From Mycolicibacterium grossiae (GTDB lineage Bacteria; Actinomycetota; Actinomycetes; Mycobacteriales; Mycobacteriaceae): a stretch of 64,000 nucleotides of DNA. Where the stretch lies: positions 3,658,001 to 3,722,000 of the forward strand of contig NZ_CP043474.1 of assembly GCF_008329645.1 (NCBI RefSeq), written 5' to 3'. The notes under the pieces are model-generated. The model was not told the DNA's origin and did no database searches. It saw nothing but the letters and a program-made list of their open reading frames with translations. Both the position numbers and the translations under genes were made by a program. This document shows, piece by piece, positions 8,200 to 16,898 of the stretch. Every line of letters starts with the position of its first letter. The first letter of the stretch is position 1.

Positions 8200-8783
8200 T
8201 CGCGTCGGTGCGCGGCGAGGTGCTCGACATCGCCCTCGACCACGCCGTCATCGAGGCCGCCGGCGTCGGCTACAAGGTGATGACCACCCCGGCGACCCTC
8301 GGCACGTTGCGCCGCGGTGCGGACGCCCGCCTGATCACCGCGATGATCGTGCGCGAGGACTCGATGACGCTCTACGGGTTCGCCGACGCCGAGTCCCGCG
8401 ACCTGTTCACCACGCTGCTCGGCGTCTCCGGTGTCGGGCCGAAGATCGCGTTGGCGACGCTCGCGGTGTACGACGCGGCGGCCCTGCGGGCGGCGCTCGG
8501 CGACGGCGACGTCACGGCCCTGACCCGGGTGCCCGGCATCGGCAAGCGGGGCGCCGAGCGCATGGTCCTCGAACTGCGCGACAAGATCGGTCAGGTGTCG
8601 GCTGGGTCGGCGCTGACCGGCATGGGGTACGGCATCCGCGGTCCGGTCGTGGAGGCGCTCGTCGGTCTCGGGTTCGCCGCCAAGCAGGCCGAGGACGCCA
8701 CCGACAAGGTGCTCGCCGACGACCCGGACGCCACGACGCAGAGCGCGCTGCGGGCGGCGCTGTCCATGCTGGGGAAGAAGTAG
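8196..8783 (+). CDS. ruvA: Holliday junction branch-migration protein RuvA
   Basis: 195 residues. RuvA forms tetramers that hold the four-way junction and load RuvB. The N-terminal OB fold begins VIASVRGEVLDIALDHAVIE; two helix-hairpin-helix motifs follow (LLGVSGVGPKIALATL and LTRVPGIGKRGAERM); and the C-terminal three-helix domain that contacts RuvB is present (EALVGLGFAAKQAEDA). The GTG start overlaps the ruvC stop (GTGA), and ruvB begins 6 nt downstream, so the three proteins are made from one transcript. Confidence 0.96.
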   Translation: MIASVRGEVLDIALDHAVIEAAGVGYKVMTTPATLGTLRRGADARLITAMIVREDSMTLYGFADAESRDLFTTLLGVSGVGPKIALATLAVYDAAALRAALGDGDVTALTRVPGIGKRGAERMVLELRDKIGQVSAGSALTGMGYGIRGPVVEALVGLGFAAKQAEDATDKVLADDPDATTQSALRAALSMLGKK

Positions 8784-8789
8784 TCGTCG

Positions 8790-9851
8790 ATGGGCAGGTT
8801 CGAGGACACCGAGGACCCCGACACCCGCGAGGTGTCGCCGGCGCTGACGGTCGGCGAGGGCGACATCGACGCCAGCCTGCGGCCGCGCTCGCTGGGCGAG
8901 TTCATCGGCCAGCCCCGCGTCCGCGAACAATTGCAGCTCGTCATCGAGGGGGCGAAGAACCGCGGCGGCACGCCCGACCACATCCTGCTGTCCGGGCCGC
9001 CCGGCCTCGGCAAGACGTCGCTGGCGATGATCATCGCGGCCGAACTCAACTCGTCGCTGCGCGTCACCTCCGGCCCGGCGCTGGAGCGGGCCGGCGACCT
9101 CGCCGCGATGCTGTCCAATCTGGTCGAGGGCGACGTGCTGTTCATCGACGAGATCCACCGGATCGCCCGGCCGGCCGAGGAGATGCTCTACCTCGCGATG
9201 GAGGACTTCCGCGTCGACGTCGTCGTCGGCAAGGGGCCGGGAGCCACGTCGATTCCGCTGGAGGTCGCGCCGTTCACCCTGGTGGGCGCCACCACGCGGT
9301 CCGGCGCCCTCACCGGCCCGCTGCGGGACCGCTTCGGGTTCACCGCCCACATGGACTTCTACGAGCCGGCCGAACTGGAGCGGGTGCTGCTGCGGTCGGC
9401 AGGCATCCTCGGCATCGAACTGGGGCAGGAGGCGGGCGCGGAGATCGCCCGCCGGTCCCGCGGGACGCCGCGCATCGCGAACCGGTTGCTGCGCCGTGTC
9501 CGCGACTACGCGGAGGTACGCGCCGACGGCGTCATCACCCGCGACGTCGCCAAGCTGGCGCTCGAGGTCTACGACGTCGACGAACTGGGTCTCGACCGCC
9601 TCGACCGCGCCGTGCTGTCCGCTCTGACCCGCAGCTTCGGCGGGGGACCGGTCGGCGTGTCGACCCTGGCGGTCGCCGTCGGCGAGGAGCCGACCACCGT
9701 CGAGGAGGTCTGCGAGCCGTTCCTGGTGCGGGCCGGGATGATCGCCCGCACGCCGCGTGGGCGGGTCGCGACCAGCCAGGCGTGGCGGCACCTGGGCATG
9801 ACGCCGCCCAGCGGAGTCACCGGGCTGGGGCAACCCGGCCTGTTCGAATGA
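8790..9851 (+). CDS. ruvB: Holliday junction DNA helicase RuvB
   Basis: 353 residues; the AAA+ motor of the RuvAB branch-migration complex. Walker A GPPGLGKTS lies at about 69-77, Walker B VLFIDEIHR near 116-124, sensor 1 at GATTRSG, the arginine-finger region at PLRDRFG, and sensor 2 at RGTPRIANRLLRR. The C-terminal winged helix contains VEEVCEPFLVRAGMIARTPRGR. Last gene of the ruvCAB operon; the DUF1304 gene follows after 16 nt in the same direction and may be co-transcribed. Confidence 0.97.
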   Translation: MGRFEDTEDPDTREVSPALTVGEGDIDASLRPRSLGEFIGQPRVREQLQLVIEGAKNRGGTPDHILLSGPPGLGKTSLAMIIAAELNSSLRVTSGPALERAGDLAAMLSNLVEGDVLFIDEIHRIARPAEEMLYLAMEDFRVDVVVGKGPGATSIPLEVAPFTLVGATTRSGALTGPLRDRFGFTAHMDFYEPAELERVLLRSAGILGIELGQEAGAEIARRSRGTPRIANRLLRRVRDYAEVRADGVITRDVAKLALEVYDVDELGLDRLDRAVLSALTRSFGGGPVGVSTLAVAVGEEPTTVEEVCEPFLVRAGMIARTPRGRVATSQAWRHLGMTPPSGVTGLGQPGLFE

Positions 9852-9867
9852 GGACAGAGGAGACCCG

Positions 9868-10266
9868 ATGATCGTCAGCGCGCTGGTGTTCGCGTCGCTC
9901 GCCGCCCTGCTCCACGTGTACGTCTTCGTGCTCGAGTCGTTCCTGTGGACCGCACCCCGGACGCGCGCGACCTTCGGCACGACCGCCGAGGAGGCGGAGG
10001 CCACCAAGCTGCTGGCCTACAACCAGGGCTTCTACAACCTCTTCCTGGCCGTGGTCACCGCGGTCGGCGTCGGCGTGACGATCTCCGGCGGCACCGCGGT
10101 GGGTGCCGCGCTGGTCTTCGCCGGCGCGGGATCCATGGCGGCCGCCGCGATGGTGCTGTTCGCTTCGGCGCCGTCGAAGGCGCGGTCGGCAATCGTCCAG
10201 GGCACCTTGCCGCTGCTGGCGGTCGTCCTGCTGGGCGTCGGCCTCTCGACGAACCCGTCCGGGTAG
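9868..10266 (+). CDS. DUF1304 family membrane protein
   Basis: 132 residues with four hydrophobic helices (about 3-25, 50-72, 76-98, 108-127). The family hallmark is an early LHVYVFVLESFLW segment and NQGFYNLFLA near residue 52. Function is unknown; the family is widespread and small. A GAGGAG Shine-Dalgarno precedes the ATG. The 3' 235 nt are also crossed by the reading frame of the convergent GGDEF gene. Membrane topology and family signature make this the more convincing gene of the two in the shared stretch. Confidence 0.85.
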   Translation: MIVSALVFASLAALLHVYVFVLESFLWTAPRTRATFGTTAEEAEATKLLAYNQGFYNLFLAVVTAVGVGVTISGGTAVGAALVFAGAGSMAAAAMVLFASAPSKARSAIVQGTLPLLAVVLLGVGLSTNPSG

Positions 10267-11372
10267 ACCGACGGGCGGCGCGCGCCCGTGCGTTCGGCCG
10301 CGGGCGACGTGGCGCGAACGCGGTCGCCGCCGTCCCGCTTCGCCGCGTACATCGCACGGTCGGCGGACTCGAGCAGTCCCTGCACGAACGACCGGATGCC
10401 CTCGTCGGGCACGCGCGTCACCGACGCGCTGGCCACGCCCACGCTCGCCGTGACCCGCCACGGCGTCGCGGCGATCTCGTGCCGCATCCGTTCGGCCAGT
10501 CCGACCGCGTCCCGTCGTGCGCCGACCACTCCGACGACGAACTCCTCGCCACCGATGCGGCCGATCACGGAGTCGCCGCGGCGGGTGCGGCGCAAGATCT
10601 CGGCAACCTCGACGAGGATCTGGTCGCCGGTCGCGTGCCCCGAGGTGTCGTTGACCCGCTTGAAGGCGTCGAGGTCGATCATCACGGCGCTCACGACGGC
10701 AGCACGGTCGGCGACCGACTCGGCCACCAGCGCCCGCATCGACCGGTGGAAGCCGCGCCGGTTGAGCAGGTCGGTCAGCGGATCGACGTCGGACCGCAGC
10801 GCGTCGATGCCGAGGAAGTGCACCAGCACGTGCGCCGCGAATGGCGCTGCCACGACGCCGGCGGACACGATCAGCAATTTGCTGACGGCTTCGTAGACAC
10901 CCCCCTGAATGACCAAGTGAACTGCGGAGACGGCCGCCGTCGTCAACGCCGTCGTCACGACGAGCAACAACGTACGGCTGGTGTGGAAGAACGCGACGTA
11001 GCCGCCGAGGACCGCGAAGGCCGTGCACGCCTGCAGCCCTCCGCCCGGCGCGGGTTGCACGAGACACGCCGCGGCGATGCCCGCATCGGCCACCATCACG
11101 AAGGCCAGCGACTGGCCGCGAGTCGGCCACCGCGCCGCCCATGCCACCGCCATGACGAGGCAGGCGCCGCCGGCGGCGAGCGAAAGTCCGCGAGCCACAT
11201 GCCCTTGCGGGCCGTGCGGACTCAGCAGCAGCACCAGCGGCGCCGCGCCGAGGGCCGCCATGACGGCCACCATGAACGCTCGCGTCACCCGCTGCAGGCC
11301 ACGGGTCGTCAGGTATGCGGACAGCCAGTCGTAGTGGTCGGGTTGCCGCCACCAGCGGCCGAGCCACTCCAC
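10032..11372 (-). CDS. Membrane-anchored diguanylate cyclase (GGDEF domain) with antisense-derived tail
   Basis: 446 residues as read. Six or so membrane helices fill residues 30-190, then a GGDEF domain. DPLTDLLNRRGF and MIDLDAFKRVNDTSGHATGDQIL precede the active-site loop GRIGGEEF (near residue 272), a catalytically competent GGEEF variant. An RRGD lies one residue further from GGEEF than the canonical RxxD inhibitory site, so product feedback may be weak. The domain ends near residue 355. The last roughly 78 residues are encoded opposite the DUF1304 gene and look like low-complexity shadow translation. The GTG at 11372 has no clear Shine-Dalgarno. Confidence 0.8.
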   Translation of the reverse strand: MEWLGRWWRQPDHYDWLSAYLTTRGLQRVTRAFMVAVMAALGAAPLVLLLSPHGPQGHVARGLSLAAGGACLVMAVAWAARWPTRGQSLAFVMVADAGIAAACLVQPAPGGGLQACTAFAVLGGYVAFFHTSRTLLLVVTTALTTAAVSAVHLVIQGGVYEAVSKLLIVSAGVVAAPFAAHVLVHFLGIDALRSDVDPLTDLLNRRGFHRSMRALVAESVADRAAVVSAVMIDLDAFKRVNDTSGHATGDQILVEVAEILRRTRRGDSVIGRIGGEEFVVGVVGARRDAVGLAERMRHEIAATPWRVTASVGVASASVTRVPDEGIRSFVQGLLESADRAMYAAKRDGGDRVRATSPAAERTGARRPSVYPDGFVERPTPSRTTASSGKVPWTIADRAFDGAEANSTIAAAAMDPAPAKTSAAPTAVPPEIVTPTPTAVTTARKRL

Positions 11373-11631
11373 GTCGATGTGCCCACTGTCCGTGTCCGAG
11401 TGCCCGGCCGCGGCGCGACGCGGGCACGAGTTCCGGGGCCCCGCTCGTCGACGTGCCCCCGACGCGAAATGCTACAAAACTTCGATGCAGTTTGCTGGCC
11501 GACGCGGTGATCTAGATCGATTCGCGTGTCGAGGTCGCCGAGGAGTCGCCTTCAACCTCGTTAGGGCGAGGAAGTCCCGGTTATCCCGGCGATCCGGCGG
11601 GTACCTCGTTCGCACACCCGAGGAGGCTGCC

Positions 11632-12363
11632 ATGTTCACCAGAAAAGACCCGTCCACCAGGAACGACCTCACCACCGACACCGCCGTGACCGACGCGAAG
11701 CCCCGCGTGCGCGGCGGTCGACTGACGATGCCCCGCAGCAGGGGCGCGGCCAGCGGACTGCTGCTCATCATCCTGGGCGTGTACGGAGCGGTCATCCCGT
11801 TCCTCGGCCCGGCGTTCGACTTCGCCTACAGCCCGGGCAGCGACTGGACCGCGGGCCGCGGCTGGCTGCAGGTGCTGCCGGGCGTCGTCGCCGCCCTCGG
11901 CGGTGCGCTGCTGCTGGTGTCGCGCAACCGCGCCACCGCCATGCTCGGCGGCTGGCTCGCCGTCGCCGCCGGCGCCTGGTTCGTCATCGGCCGACTGCTG
12001 GCCGGGCCGCTGGGCCTGGGCGACGTGGGCAGCCCGTCTGCCACGACCGAGGGTCGCCGCGTCGCCCTCGAACTGGCCTACTTCGACGGCCTCGGGGTCC
12101 TGATCGTCCTGCTCGGCGCCCTCGCGCTCGGCCGCATCACGGTCCGGTCGGTCCGCGACGTCGAGATCCTGCAGCGTCCGGTCGCGGCTCCGGCCACGGC
12201 TGCGCCGATGGCCACCACCGGTCCGGTCGCGACCGGCGCCGCCACGACGGGTCCCGTGACGACCGGACCGGTGAATGCCGCACCCGTCGACGCCGAACCG
12301 CGCCGCCGCGGAGGCTGGCGCAACTGGGGTCCGAACCGCAACCGGCCCCTCGTCCACCGCTGA
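11632..12363 (+). CDS. Conserved membrane protein of unknown function
   Basis: 243 residues; no family recognised. A charged N-terminal tail of about 40 residues is followed by four hydrophobic helices (near 43-62, 82-102, 105-125, 148-165). The cytoplasmic-looking C terminus has an Ala/Thr/Pro-rich stretch built on repeated TGPV(A/T)TG units and ends in a basic Trp-rich RRRGGWRNWGPNRNR tail. ATG 11632 is chosen for its GAGGAGG Shine-Dalgarno at 11620-11626. The gene stands between the divergent GGDEF gene and a 27-bp tandem repeat; its role cannot be inferred. Confidence 0.7.
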   Translation: MFTRKDPSTRNDLTTDTAVTDAKPRVRGGRLTMPRSRGAASGLLLIILGVYGAVIPFLGPAFDFAYSPGSDWTAGRGWLQVLPGVVAALGGALLLVSRNRATAMLGGWLAVAAGAWFVIGRLLAGPLGLGDVGSPSATTEGRRVALELAYFDGLGVLIVLLGALALGRITVRSVRDVEILQRPVAAPATAAPMATTGPVATGAATTGPVTTGPVNAAPVDAEPRRRGGWRNWGPNRNRPLVHR

Positions 12364-12365
12364 CC

Positions 12366-12419
12366 CACCGCCGGCGTGAGCCGGCCCGATCACACCGCCG
12401 GCGTGAGCCGGCCCGAACA
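12366..12419. repeat. Two tandem copies of a 27-bp hairpin-forming repeat
   Basis: Two copies (12366-12392 and 12393-12419) differ at one position. Each contains GCCGGC-GTGA-GCCGGC, a perfect 6-bp stem with a 4-nt loop. They begin 3 nt after the membrane-protein gene stop, so they could act as a transcription-terminating or mRNA-stabilising element, though no U-tract follows. Confidence 0.6.
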
Positions 12420-12534
12420 CCCTGCGCGCCTGTCGATTCGGTCACACGGGACCCCTCGTGGCTGGCCGGCGGCAGGCGCGCGGCGGTAGACACGACACGA
12501 GGCCGCTCCGACGCGGCCCGAGAGGGACGGCGAC

Positions 12535-12933
12535 ATGAGCACCGCGGCACTGATTCGGTCCGAGCCGATGTCGGATCCGTTCAGCGCCCGCAGCATCGCC
12601 GCGCTGCGCGCGGAGGTCGCCGCCGTCCTCGACCGGCCGCAGGACGTCCGGCTCGACGCGATCCGCGCGATCGGTGGGCGTTCGGCCATGCGCCTCGTCT
12701 GTGCGGCGCTGGGCGTCCCGCGGCGCGACTGGGCGATGTTCTCCCGCTGGGCGTGGCTCGGTGACGACGACGCGCGGGCGTCGCTCGGCGCGTACGTCGA
12801 CGTCATGGTCGCTGACCGGTGCTACCGCCAGGCCGACGATCTGTTGACCGACCTGGTCGTCGCCGACGTCGACGTGGACGGTCTGACCTGCGACGACCTG
12901 CGCGCACTCGTCGTGGCGCTGGTCGCCGCCTGA
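12535..12933 (+). CDS. Cytochrome P450-derived protein: isolated central segment
   Basis: 132 residues that align by eye only to the middle of a bacterial P450. FSARSIAALRAEVAAVLD matches the segment after the C-helix. RLVCAALGVPRRDWAMFSRW matches the conserved xICxxLGVPxxD stretch. DDLLTDLV...VDGLTCDDLRALVVALVAA matches the G-to-I-helix approach. It stops just where the oxygen-binding AGxxTT would follow. There is no I-helix, ExxR or heme cysteine, so it cannot be a monooxygenase. It has its own ATG but only a weak GAGAGGGA Shine-Dalgarno. Either a decayed P450 or a repurposed small protein. Convergent with gabT. Confidence 0.6.
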   Translation: MSTAALIRSEPMSDPFSARSIAALRAEVAAVLDRPQDVRLDAIRAIGGRSAMRLVCAALGVPRRDWAMFSRWAWLGDDDARASLGAYVDVMVADRCYRQADDLLTDLVVADVDVDGLTCDDLRALVVALVAA

Positions 12934-12955
12934 CCCCTGGTCGGCACGCCGCGGG

Positions 12956-14296
12956 TCAGAACTTGGCCAGCGCTCCGGCGATCACGTCGAGGCCCTCGTT
13001 CAGGAGGTCGTCGCTGATGGCCAGCGGCGGGAGGAACCGCAGCACGTTGCCGAACGTGCCGCAGGACAGTGCGATGACGCCGTTCTGGTGCGCATCGCCG
13101 AGCACCTTCTTCGTCAGCTCCGCGTCGGGCTCGAGGGTGCCGGACTTCACCAGCTCCACGGCGATCATGGCACCGCGGCCGCGGACGTCGCCGATGCGGT
13201 CGTCGTCGGCTTGCATGCGGCCCAGCCGCTCCTTCATCAGCGCCTCGATCTGACGGGCGCGCTCGACCATGCCGTCGGCCTCGATGGTCTCGATGGTCGC
13301 CAGCGCCGCGGCACACGCCAGCGGGTTGCCGCCATAGGTGCCGCCGAGGCCGCCCACGTGCGGGGCGTCCATGATCTCGGCGCGACCGGTCACCGCGGAC
13401 AGCGGCAGTCCGTCGGCGATGCCCTTGGCGGTGACGATGAGGTCGGGGTCGATGCCTTCGTGTTCGCAGGCGAACATGGCGCCGGTGCGGGCGAAGCCGG
13501 TCTGCACCTCATCGGCGATGAAGACGACGCCGTTGTCGCGGCACCACCGCAGCAGTGTCGGCAGGAAGCCCTCGGCCGGCACGATGAAGCCGCCCTCGCC
13601 CTGGATCGGCTCGATGATGACGGCGGCGAGGTTGTCGGCGCCCACCTGCTTCTCGATCACGGTCAGCGCGCGGCGGGCGGCCAGTTCACCGTCGGTGGCC
13701 AGCTCCTTGCCGAACTCGGCGTCGCGGAACGGGTACGACAGCGGCGCCCGGTAGACCTCCGGTGCGAACGGGCCGAAGCCGTGCTTGTAGGGCATCGACT
13801 TGGCGGTCAGCGCCATGGTGAGGTTCGTGCGGCCGTGGTAGGCGTGGTCGAACGACACCACCGCCTGCTTGCGGGTGTAGGCGCGGGCGATCTTGACCGC
13901 GTTCTCGACGGCCTCGGATCCGGAGTTGAACAGTGCCGAACGCTTCTCGCCGGCGACGGGCGTCAGACGGTTGAGGTGCTCGCACACCGCGACGTACCCC
14001 TCGTACGGGGTCACCATGAAGCAGGTGTGGGTGAAGTCCGCGGCCTGCGCCGAGACGGCCTCCACGACGCGCGGCGACGCGTTCCCGACCGTGGTCACGG
14101 CGATGCCCGAGCCGAGGTCGATGAGGCGGTTGCCGTCGACGTCCTCCACGATGCCGCCGCCGGCGCGGGAGGCGTAGACGGGCATGGTGTTGCCGACGCC
14201 GTGGGCGACGGCGGCGTCCTTGCGGCCGATCAGGGCGGACGACTTCGGGCCGGGGATCTCGGTGGCGAGATGGCGGCTCTGCTCGAGGGTGCTCAC
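12956..14296 (-). CDS. gabT: 4-aminobutyrate aminotransferase
   Basis: 446 residues, class III PLP-dependent aminotransferase. It transfers the amino group of GABA to 2-oxoglutarate, giving succinate semialdehyde and glutamate. Visible are the cofactor-binding FNSGSEAVENAVKIARAYT, EPIQGEGGFIVP, the Asp of FIADEVQTGFARTG, and the Schiff-base lysine in LIVTAKGIADGLPLSAVTGR. GTG start at 14296; a -10-like TAGGCT on the minus strand (14359-14354) lies upstream. The same position next to yajC-secDF is found in other mycobacteria. Length is normal for the family. Confidence 0.94.
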   Translation of the reverse strand: MSTLEQSRHLATEIPGPKSSALIGRKDAAVAHGVGNTMPVYASRAGGGIVEDVDGNRLIDLGSGIAVTTVGNASPRVVEAVSAQAADFTHTCFMVTPYEGYVAVCEHLNRLTPVAGEKRSALFNSGSEAVENAVKIARAYTRKQAVVSFDHAYHGRTNLTMALTAKSMPYKHGFGPFAPEVYRAPLSYPFRDAEFGKELATDGELAARRALTVIEKQVGADNLAAVIIEPIQGEGGFIVPAEGFLPTLLRWCRDNGVVFIADEVQTGFARTGAMFACEHEGIDPDLIVTAKGIADGLPLSAVTGRAEIMDAPHVGGLGGTYGGNPLACAAALATIETIEADGMVERARQIEALMKERLGRMQADDDRIGDVRGRGAMIAVELVKSGTLEPDAELTKKVLGDAHQNGVIALSCGTFGNVLRFLPPLAISDDLLNEGLDVIAGALAKF

Positions 14297-14592
14297 GGGT
14301 GACTCCAGTTCACGGCGCGGTGGCAGGGGAGGCCGGGCGGGCCGGCCCCACCGAGCCTAGTGCCCCGCCAACGGCGCGCGAACCATTCCGTCGGTCGCGG
14401 AACGTGCCGAATGTCGAATGCGCGACCGATGCGCGCGGACACGACGGATTCCGTTGCCGACGGGCGCGCCGCGGGGCGGGGCGCGACGGGCGGGCGGCCG
14501 GGAAGGGCCTGGATGGCACACTGGATGCCGACCAGGCGGCCCGAGCTGACCGGCGCCGCCGACACCGACCGACACGAAAGACGAGAGCTGCG

Positions 14593-14991
14593 ATGGACCT
14601 GGTCGTCTTCCTTCCCCTCCTCATCATCCTCGGCGCGTTCATGTTCTTCGCGTCGCGCCGCCAGAAGAAGGCCATGCAGGCCACCATCGACCTGCACGAG
14701 TCCCTGACCATCGGCGACCGCGTGCACACCACCTCCGGCTTGGAGGGCACCATCACCGCCGTCGGCGACGACAGCGTCGATCTGGAGATCGCCCCGGGCG
14801 TCGTCACGACGTGGATGAAGCTCGCCGTGCGCGACCGCATCACCGAGGTCGACGAGGACGTCGAGGACTACGACGCCCAAAACCACGACGCCCAGGACTA
14901 CGACGCCCGGGACTACGACGAGGTCACCAGCACCGCCACCGAGGTCGAGCCGACGTCGCCGACCGACCCCAACCAGGTCAAGAAGGACTGA
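14593..14991 (+). CDS. yajC: Sec translocase accessory protein YajC
   Basis: 132 residues. One N-terminal membrane helix (about 3-20, LVVFLPLLIILGAFMFF) is followed by SRRQKKAMQATIDLHESLTIGDRVHTTSGLEGTI, the YajC signature. YajC associates with SecDF. The acidic C-terminal tail contains three and a half copies of a 5-residue unit, roughly DYDA(Q/R), encoded by 15-bp tandem repeats. secD follows 73 nt downstream with its own possible -10 (TACCCT, 15017-15022). Nothing else recognisable occupies the 296 nt between gabT and this gene. Confidence 0.92.
   Translation: MDLVVFLPLLIILGAFMFFASRRQKKAMQATIDLHESLTIGDRVHTTSGLEGTITAVGDDSVDLEIAPGVVTTWMKLAVRDRITEVDEDVEDYDAQNHDAQDYDARDYDEVTSTATEVEPTSPTDPNQVKKD
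14866..14922 (+). repeat. 15-bp tandem repeats inside yajC
   Basis: Units of 15 bp beginning GACTACGACGCC occur at 14866, 14881 (variant), 14896 and 14911 (partial), encoding repeated Asp-Tyr-Asp-Ala-type units in the acidic tail of YajC. Tail length is likely to vary between strains by slippage. Confidence 0.75.
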
Positions 14992-15064
14992 CGGTCGGGC
15001 ACTCAGCCCGACCACGTACCCTTTGCGGTTGCTGACGAACCGACCCCGAGGAGATCCGAGCAAC

Positions 15065-16894
15065 GTGGCATCGTCTTCCACGCCGGTGCACCCGTACCGC
15101 TACCTGACACTCTTCCTGGTCCTCCTGATCGGTGCCTACCTGCTGGTCTTCCTCACCGGGGACAAGCGGGCCGAGCCCAAGCTCGGCATCGACCTGCAGG
15201 GCGGAACCCGTGTCACGCTGACGGCACGCACCCCGGACGGCTCGCCGCCCACGCGCGAGGCCCTCGCCCAGGCGCAGCAGATCATCGGTGACCGCGTGAA
15301 CGGACTTGGCGTCTCCGGGTCCGAGGTGGTCATCGACGGCGACAACCTGGTCATCACGGTGCCGGGCAACGACAGCAGCGAGGCCCGCAACCTCGGGCAG
15401 ACGGCACGCCTCTACATCCGGCCGGTCATCCATGCGATCCCGGCCGAGGGCCAGCAGCCCGCCGCCCCCGCGGCGCCGGGGGGCATCCCGGGCCTGCCCG
15501 GTGGCGCGCCCGGCCTGCCCGGCGCCCCCGGCATGCCGCCGCTGATCGCGCCCGCCGAGCCGGAGGCGCCCATCGTCCCGCCCACGCCCGGAGCGGCACC
15601 GCGTCCCGCCCCGGCGGCCCCGGCACCGGGTGTTCCGGCGCCGCAGCCGCGGCCGTACCCGGAGGAGCCGGCGCCGAGCCCGTCTCCGAACCCCTCACCC
15701 AGCTCGTCCCCGGCGCCGGGTGCGCCGGGTGCGAGCAACGCCCCGGCTCCGCCACCGGCGAACCCCAACGCCGACCCGCGCGCAGCGCTCGCGCAGCGCA
15801 TCTCCGATGAGAAGGCCCTGCGGCAGAGCGCCGACCAGCAGATCCAGCTGCTCGCCCTGCAGTTCCAGGCCACTCGGTGCGACGAAGAGGACGTGCTGGC
15901 CGGCAACGACGACCCGAACCTGCCGCTGGTGACCTGCTCGCAGGACCACAAGCAGGTGTACCTGCTCGACAAGTCGATCATCAGCGGCGAGCAGATCGAG
16001 AACGCGTCGTCCGGTCTCGATCAGCAGCGCGGCGAGTACGTGGTGGACCTGCAGTTCAAGGGTGACGCCGCCACGACGTGGGCCGACTTCACGGCCGCCA
16101 ACGTCGGCACGCAGACCGCGTTCACGCTGGACTCGCAGGTGGTCAGCGCCCCGCAGATCAACGAGCCGATTCCCGGCGGCCGCACCCAGATCACCGGTCA
16201 GTTCAACCAGGACTCGGCGCGCGAACTCGCCAACGTGCTGAAGTACGGGTCGCTGCCGCTGTCCTTCGAGTCGTCGGAGGCCGAAACCGTCTCCGCCACA
16301 CTGGGTTTGACGTCACTGCGCGCCGGCCTGATCGCCGGTGCCGTGGGTCTGGCGCTGGTGCTGGCGTACTCGCTGATCTACTACCGCGTGCTGGGCCTGC
16401 TGACGGCGCTGTCGCTGGTGGCCTCGGGAGCGATGGTCTTCGCGATCCTGGTGCTGCTCGGCAGGTACATCAACTACACCCTCGACCTGGCGGGCATCGC
16501 AGGTCTGATCATCGGCGTCGGCACCACCGCCGACTCGTTCGTGGTGTTCTTCGAACGCATCAAGGACGAGATCCGCGAGGGCCGGTCCTTCCGGTCGGCG
16601 GTGCCACGCGGTTGGGCACGCGCCCGCAAGACCATCCTCAGTGGCAACGCGGTGACGTTCCTGGCCGCCGCGGAGCTCTACGTGCTCGCCGTGGGCCAGG
16701 TGAAGGGCTTCGCATTCACCCTCGGCCTGACCACCATCCTCGACGTCGTCGTGGTGTTCCTGGTGACCTGGCCGCTGGTGTACCTGTCGTCGAAGTCGAC
16801 CCTGCTCGCCAAGCCCGGCCTCAACGGCCTCGGCGCAGTGCAGCAGATCGCCAGGGAACGACGGGCCGCCGCGGCGTCGGCAGGAGCGAGGTAG
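15065..16894 (+). CDS. secD: Protein translocase subunit SecD
   Basis: 609 residues. With SecF it uses the proton-motive force to help pull secreted proteins through SecYEG. The first membrane helix is at about 12-32, then the large periplasmic P1 region beginning KLGIDLQGGTRVTL. The conserved ISGEQIENASSGLDQQRGEYVVDLQF follows, then five C-terminal helices with LAGIAGLIIGVGTTADSFVVFFERIKDE (the D..E functional motif). A Pro/Ala-rich insertion spans about residues 122-236. Start GTG 15065 has a GAGGAG Shine-Dalgarno. secF begins 4 nt downstream. Confidence 0.96.
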   Translation: MASSSTPVHPYRYLTLFLVLLIGAYLLVFLTGDKRAEPKLGIDLQGGTRVTLTARTPDGSPPTREALAQAQQIIGDRVNGLGVSGSEVVIDGDNLVITVPGNDSSEARNLGQTARLYIRPVIHAIPAEGQQPAAPAAPGGIPGLPGGAPGLPGAPGMPPLIAPAEPEAPIVPPTPGAAPRPAPAAPAPGVPAPQPRPYPEEPAPSPSPNPSPSSSPAPGAPGASNAPAPPPANPNADPRAALAQRISDEKALRQSADQQIQLLALQFQATRCDEEDVLAGNDDPNLPLVTCSQDHKQVYLLDKSIISGEQIENASSGLDQQRGEYVVDLQFKGDAATTWADFTAANVGTQTAFTLDSQVVSAPQINEPIPGGRTQITGQFNQDSARELANVLKYGSLPLSFESSEAETVSATLGLTSLRAGLIAGAVGLALVLAYSLIYYRVLGLLTALSLVASGAMVFAILVLLGRYINYTLDLAGIAGLIIGVGTTADSFVVFFERIKDEIREGRSFRSAVPRGWARARKTILSGNAVTFLAAAELYVLAVGQVKGFAFTLGLTTILDVVVVFLVTWPLVYLSSKSTLLAKPGLNGLGAVQQIARERRAAAASAGAR

Positions 16895-16898
16895 CGAC

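Noticed and set aside
8079..10007. 642-codon minus-strand open frame across ruvAB
   Set aside because: Composition of a reverse-complement shadow; ruvA, ruvB and the DUF1304 gene account for the sequence.
14297..14592. Extra gene or riboswitch in the gabT-yajC gap
   Set aside because: Only GC-rich sequence and a possible gabT -10; open frames here are continuations or shadows, and no conserved RNA fold was recognised.
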